Part shown: one piece after another, positions 63,471-64,000 of the stretch
Position numbering within the stretch: position 1 is the stretch's first letter
Layout of the letters: every line of letters begins with the position of its first letter
Assembly: GCF_904848625.1 (NCBI RefSeq)
Contig: NZ_CAJHCP010000013.1
Location: 186,001-250,000, forward strand
Direction: 5' to 3'
From: Paraburkholderia metrosideri
GTDB taxonomy: Bacteria > Pseudomonadota > Gammaproteobacteria > Burkholderiales > Burkholderiaceae
Length of the DNA stretch: 64,000 nt
Made by a program: the position numbers and the translations under genes
Notes under the pieces: generated by a model
The model's database searches: none
What the model saw: the letters and a program-made list of their open reading frames with translations, nothing else
Told to the model about the DNA's origin: nothing

Positions 63471-63614
63471 TCACCGCACAGGGCTAATCGCCAGAATAGC
63501 TTTATCGTCGATACCGGTTGCGTAAAGCGTCTGAGTGGAAGCATTGTCACCAACCTCAACACACCATGCTGCAAACGGAGCGTCGGGACACGCGGCGATC
63601 GGCTCCAACGACAT
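63471..63614 (-). CDS. Hypothetical small protein
   Basis: A 47-residue protein (M-S-L-E-P-I-A-A-C-P) with AGGAAG 7 bp upstream. The frame is open to 63662. Low-complexity-free and plausibly real; no family recognised. Confidence 0.45.
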   Translation of the reverse strand: MSLEPIAACPDAPFAAWCVEVGDNASTQTLYATGIDDKAILAISPVR

Positions 63615-63791
63615 TTCTTCTTCCTGAAGCCAACTCGCTCGACGATAGCCGCCGCACGTCACGCGTAATTCCCGGCTAATTCGGCATCCCTACCATGCAT
63701 AGGCGTACCCACTGGCCAACGCGTTGCCGGCTGGTTGCCTTGTCAGTCTCCGTCATGTCGACGAATTCAATTTTTTATTATGGAGTGTCTT

Positions 63792-64000
63792 ATGAAAACC
63801 GCCAAAATCCTGACGGTCCTGGTCTGTTTGGCCATTGCGCAAGCCGCTAGCGCGCAGGAAAACAAAATCAGCCCGGCGAAAATGACCTGCGCCGATTATG
63901 TTGCAGTGGACGAGCTCTATCAGCCAGCGCTGGTTTATTGGGTTGCGGGCGTCGACAAACTCGGTATCAAGGAAACCGATACGATCGTGGTCGATACCGC
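63792..64000 (+). CDS. HdeA/HdeB-like periplasmic protein, 3' end outside the window
   Basis: The first 69 residues are visible: signal peptide (cleavage near A-S-A-Q at 22), then M-T-C-A-D-Y near 31-36, the first conserved Cys of HdeA-type acid-stress chaperones. GGAG 7 bp before the ATG. Truncated by the window edge. Confidence 0.8.
   Translation, partial: MKTAKILTVLVCLAIAQAASAQENKISPAKMTCADYVAVDELYQPALVYWVAGVDKLGIKETDTIVVDT

Overview
The window looks like a piece of a Paraburkholderia/Burkholderia-type chromosome. The evidence is high GC with strong third-position bias, many LysR regulators, a Burkholderiaceae-style iac cluster, cyoABCD, an ECF sigma/NrsF unit and soil- and rhizosphere-type catabolism. 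This assignment is inference; no rRNA or tRNA marker is present. No phage, intact insertion sequence, CRISPR array or defence island is visible.

Layout. 1-2.5 kb (minus): hydroxyproline catabolism (4-hydroxyproline 2-epimerase, FAD subunit, small [2Fe-2S] subunit, start of a further subunit). 2.8-7.6 kb: a DUF308 membrane protein, a regulator with tandem degenerate HD-GYP domains plus a LuxR HTH, an exported DUF5666-like protein and an NCS2 permease. The same 18-bp palindrome lies in both promoter regions that flank the regulator. 7.6-14 kb: a GST, an ABC-F ATPase, cbpA-cbpM and a YCII/ECF42 sigma pair. 14-19 kb: a duplicated Cys-pair protein, an orphan flgM, an SDR/TetR pair and an acyltransferase. 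19-20.8 kb: a LysR/hydrolase pair.

20.8-32 kb: one long minus-strand catabolic operon (ABC sugar importer, Gfo/Idh dehydrogenase, IolE-like TIM barrel, IolD-like ThDP enzyme, aldehyde dehydrogenase, IlvD/Edd dehydratase) with a divergent IclR regulator. Its enzyme set fits no pathway I can name exactly and is the best candidate for undescribed biology here. 32-37.3 kb: yciH, a BON protein, LysR/SDR (the SDR lacks the usual catalytic Lys) and a Tat-type AcpA/phospholipase C family enzyme behind a near-perfect Pho box.

37.6-48.9 kb: a complete indole-3-acetic acid degradation set (iacF, C, D, A, B, I, H, E, G) interleaved with a LysR regulator and a split FixL/FixJ-like two-component pair. 49-53 kb: an exported hydrolase, small proteins and a MocR regulator. 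53.2-57.1 kb: cyoABCD (cytochrome bo3 quinol oxidase), preceded by repeated TGTATGGAT half-sites shared with the mocR promoter. 57.2-61.8 kb: an HxlR regulator, then a sigma-F-type ECF stress unit (sigma, NrsF anti-sigma, MXKDX-repeat protein, DUF1223 protein, cytochrome b and molybdopterin oxidoreductase). It has two divergent GTAACC-N16-CGAA promoters, one of which argues against the upstream sigma start codon. 61.8-64 kb: an MFS drug exporter, a small ORF and the start of an HdeA-like periplasmic protein.

All functions are read from protein motifs and gene order. No database search was run.
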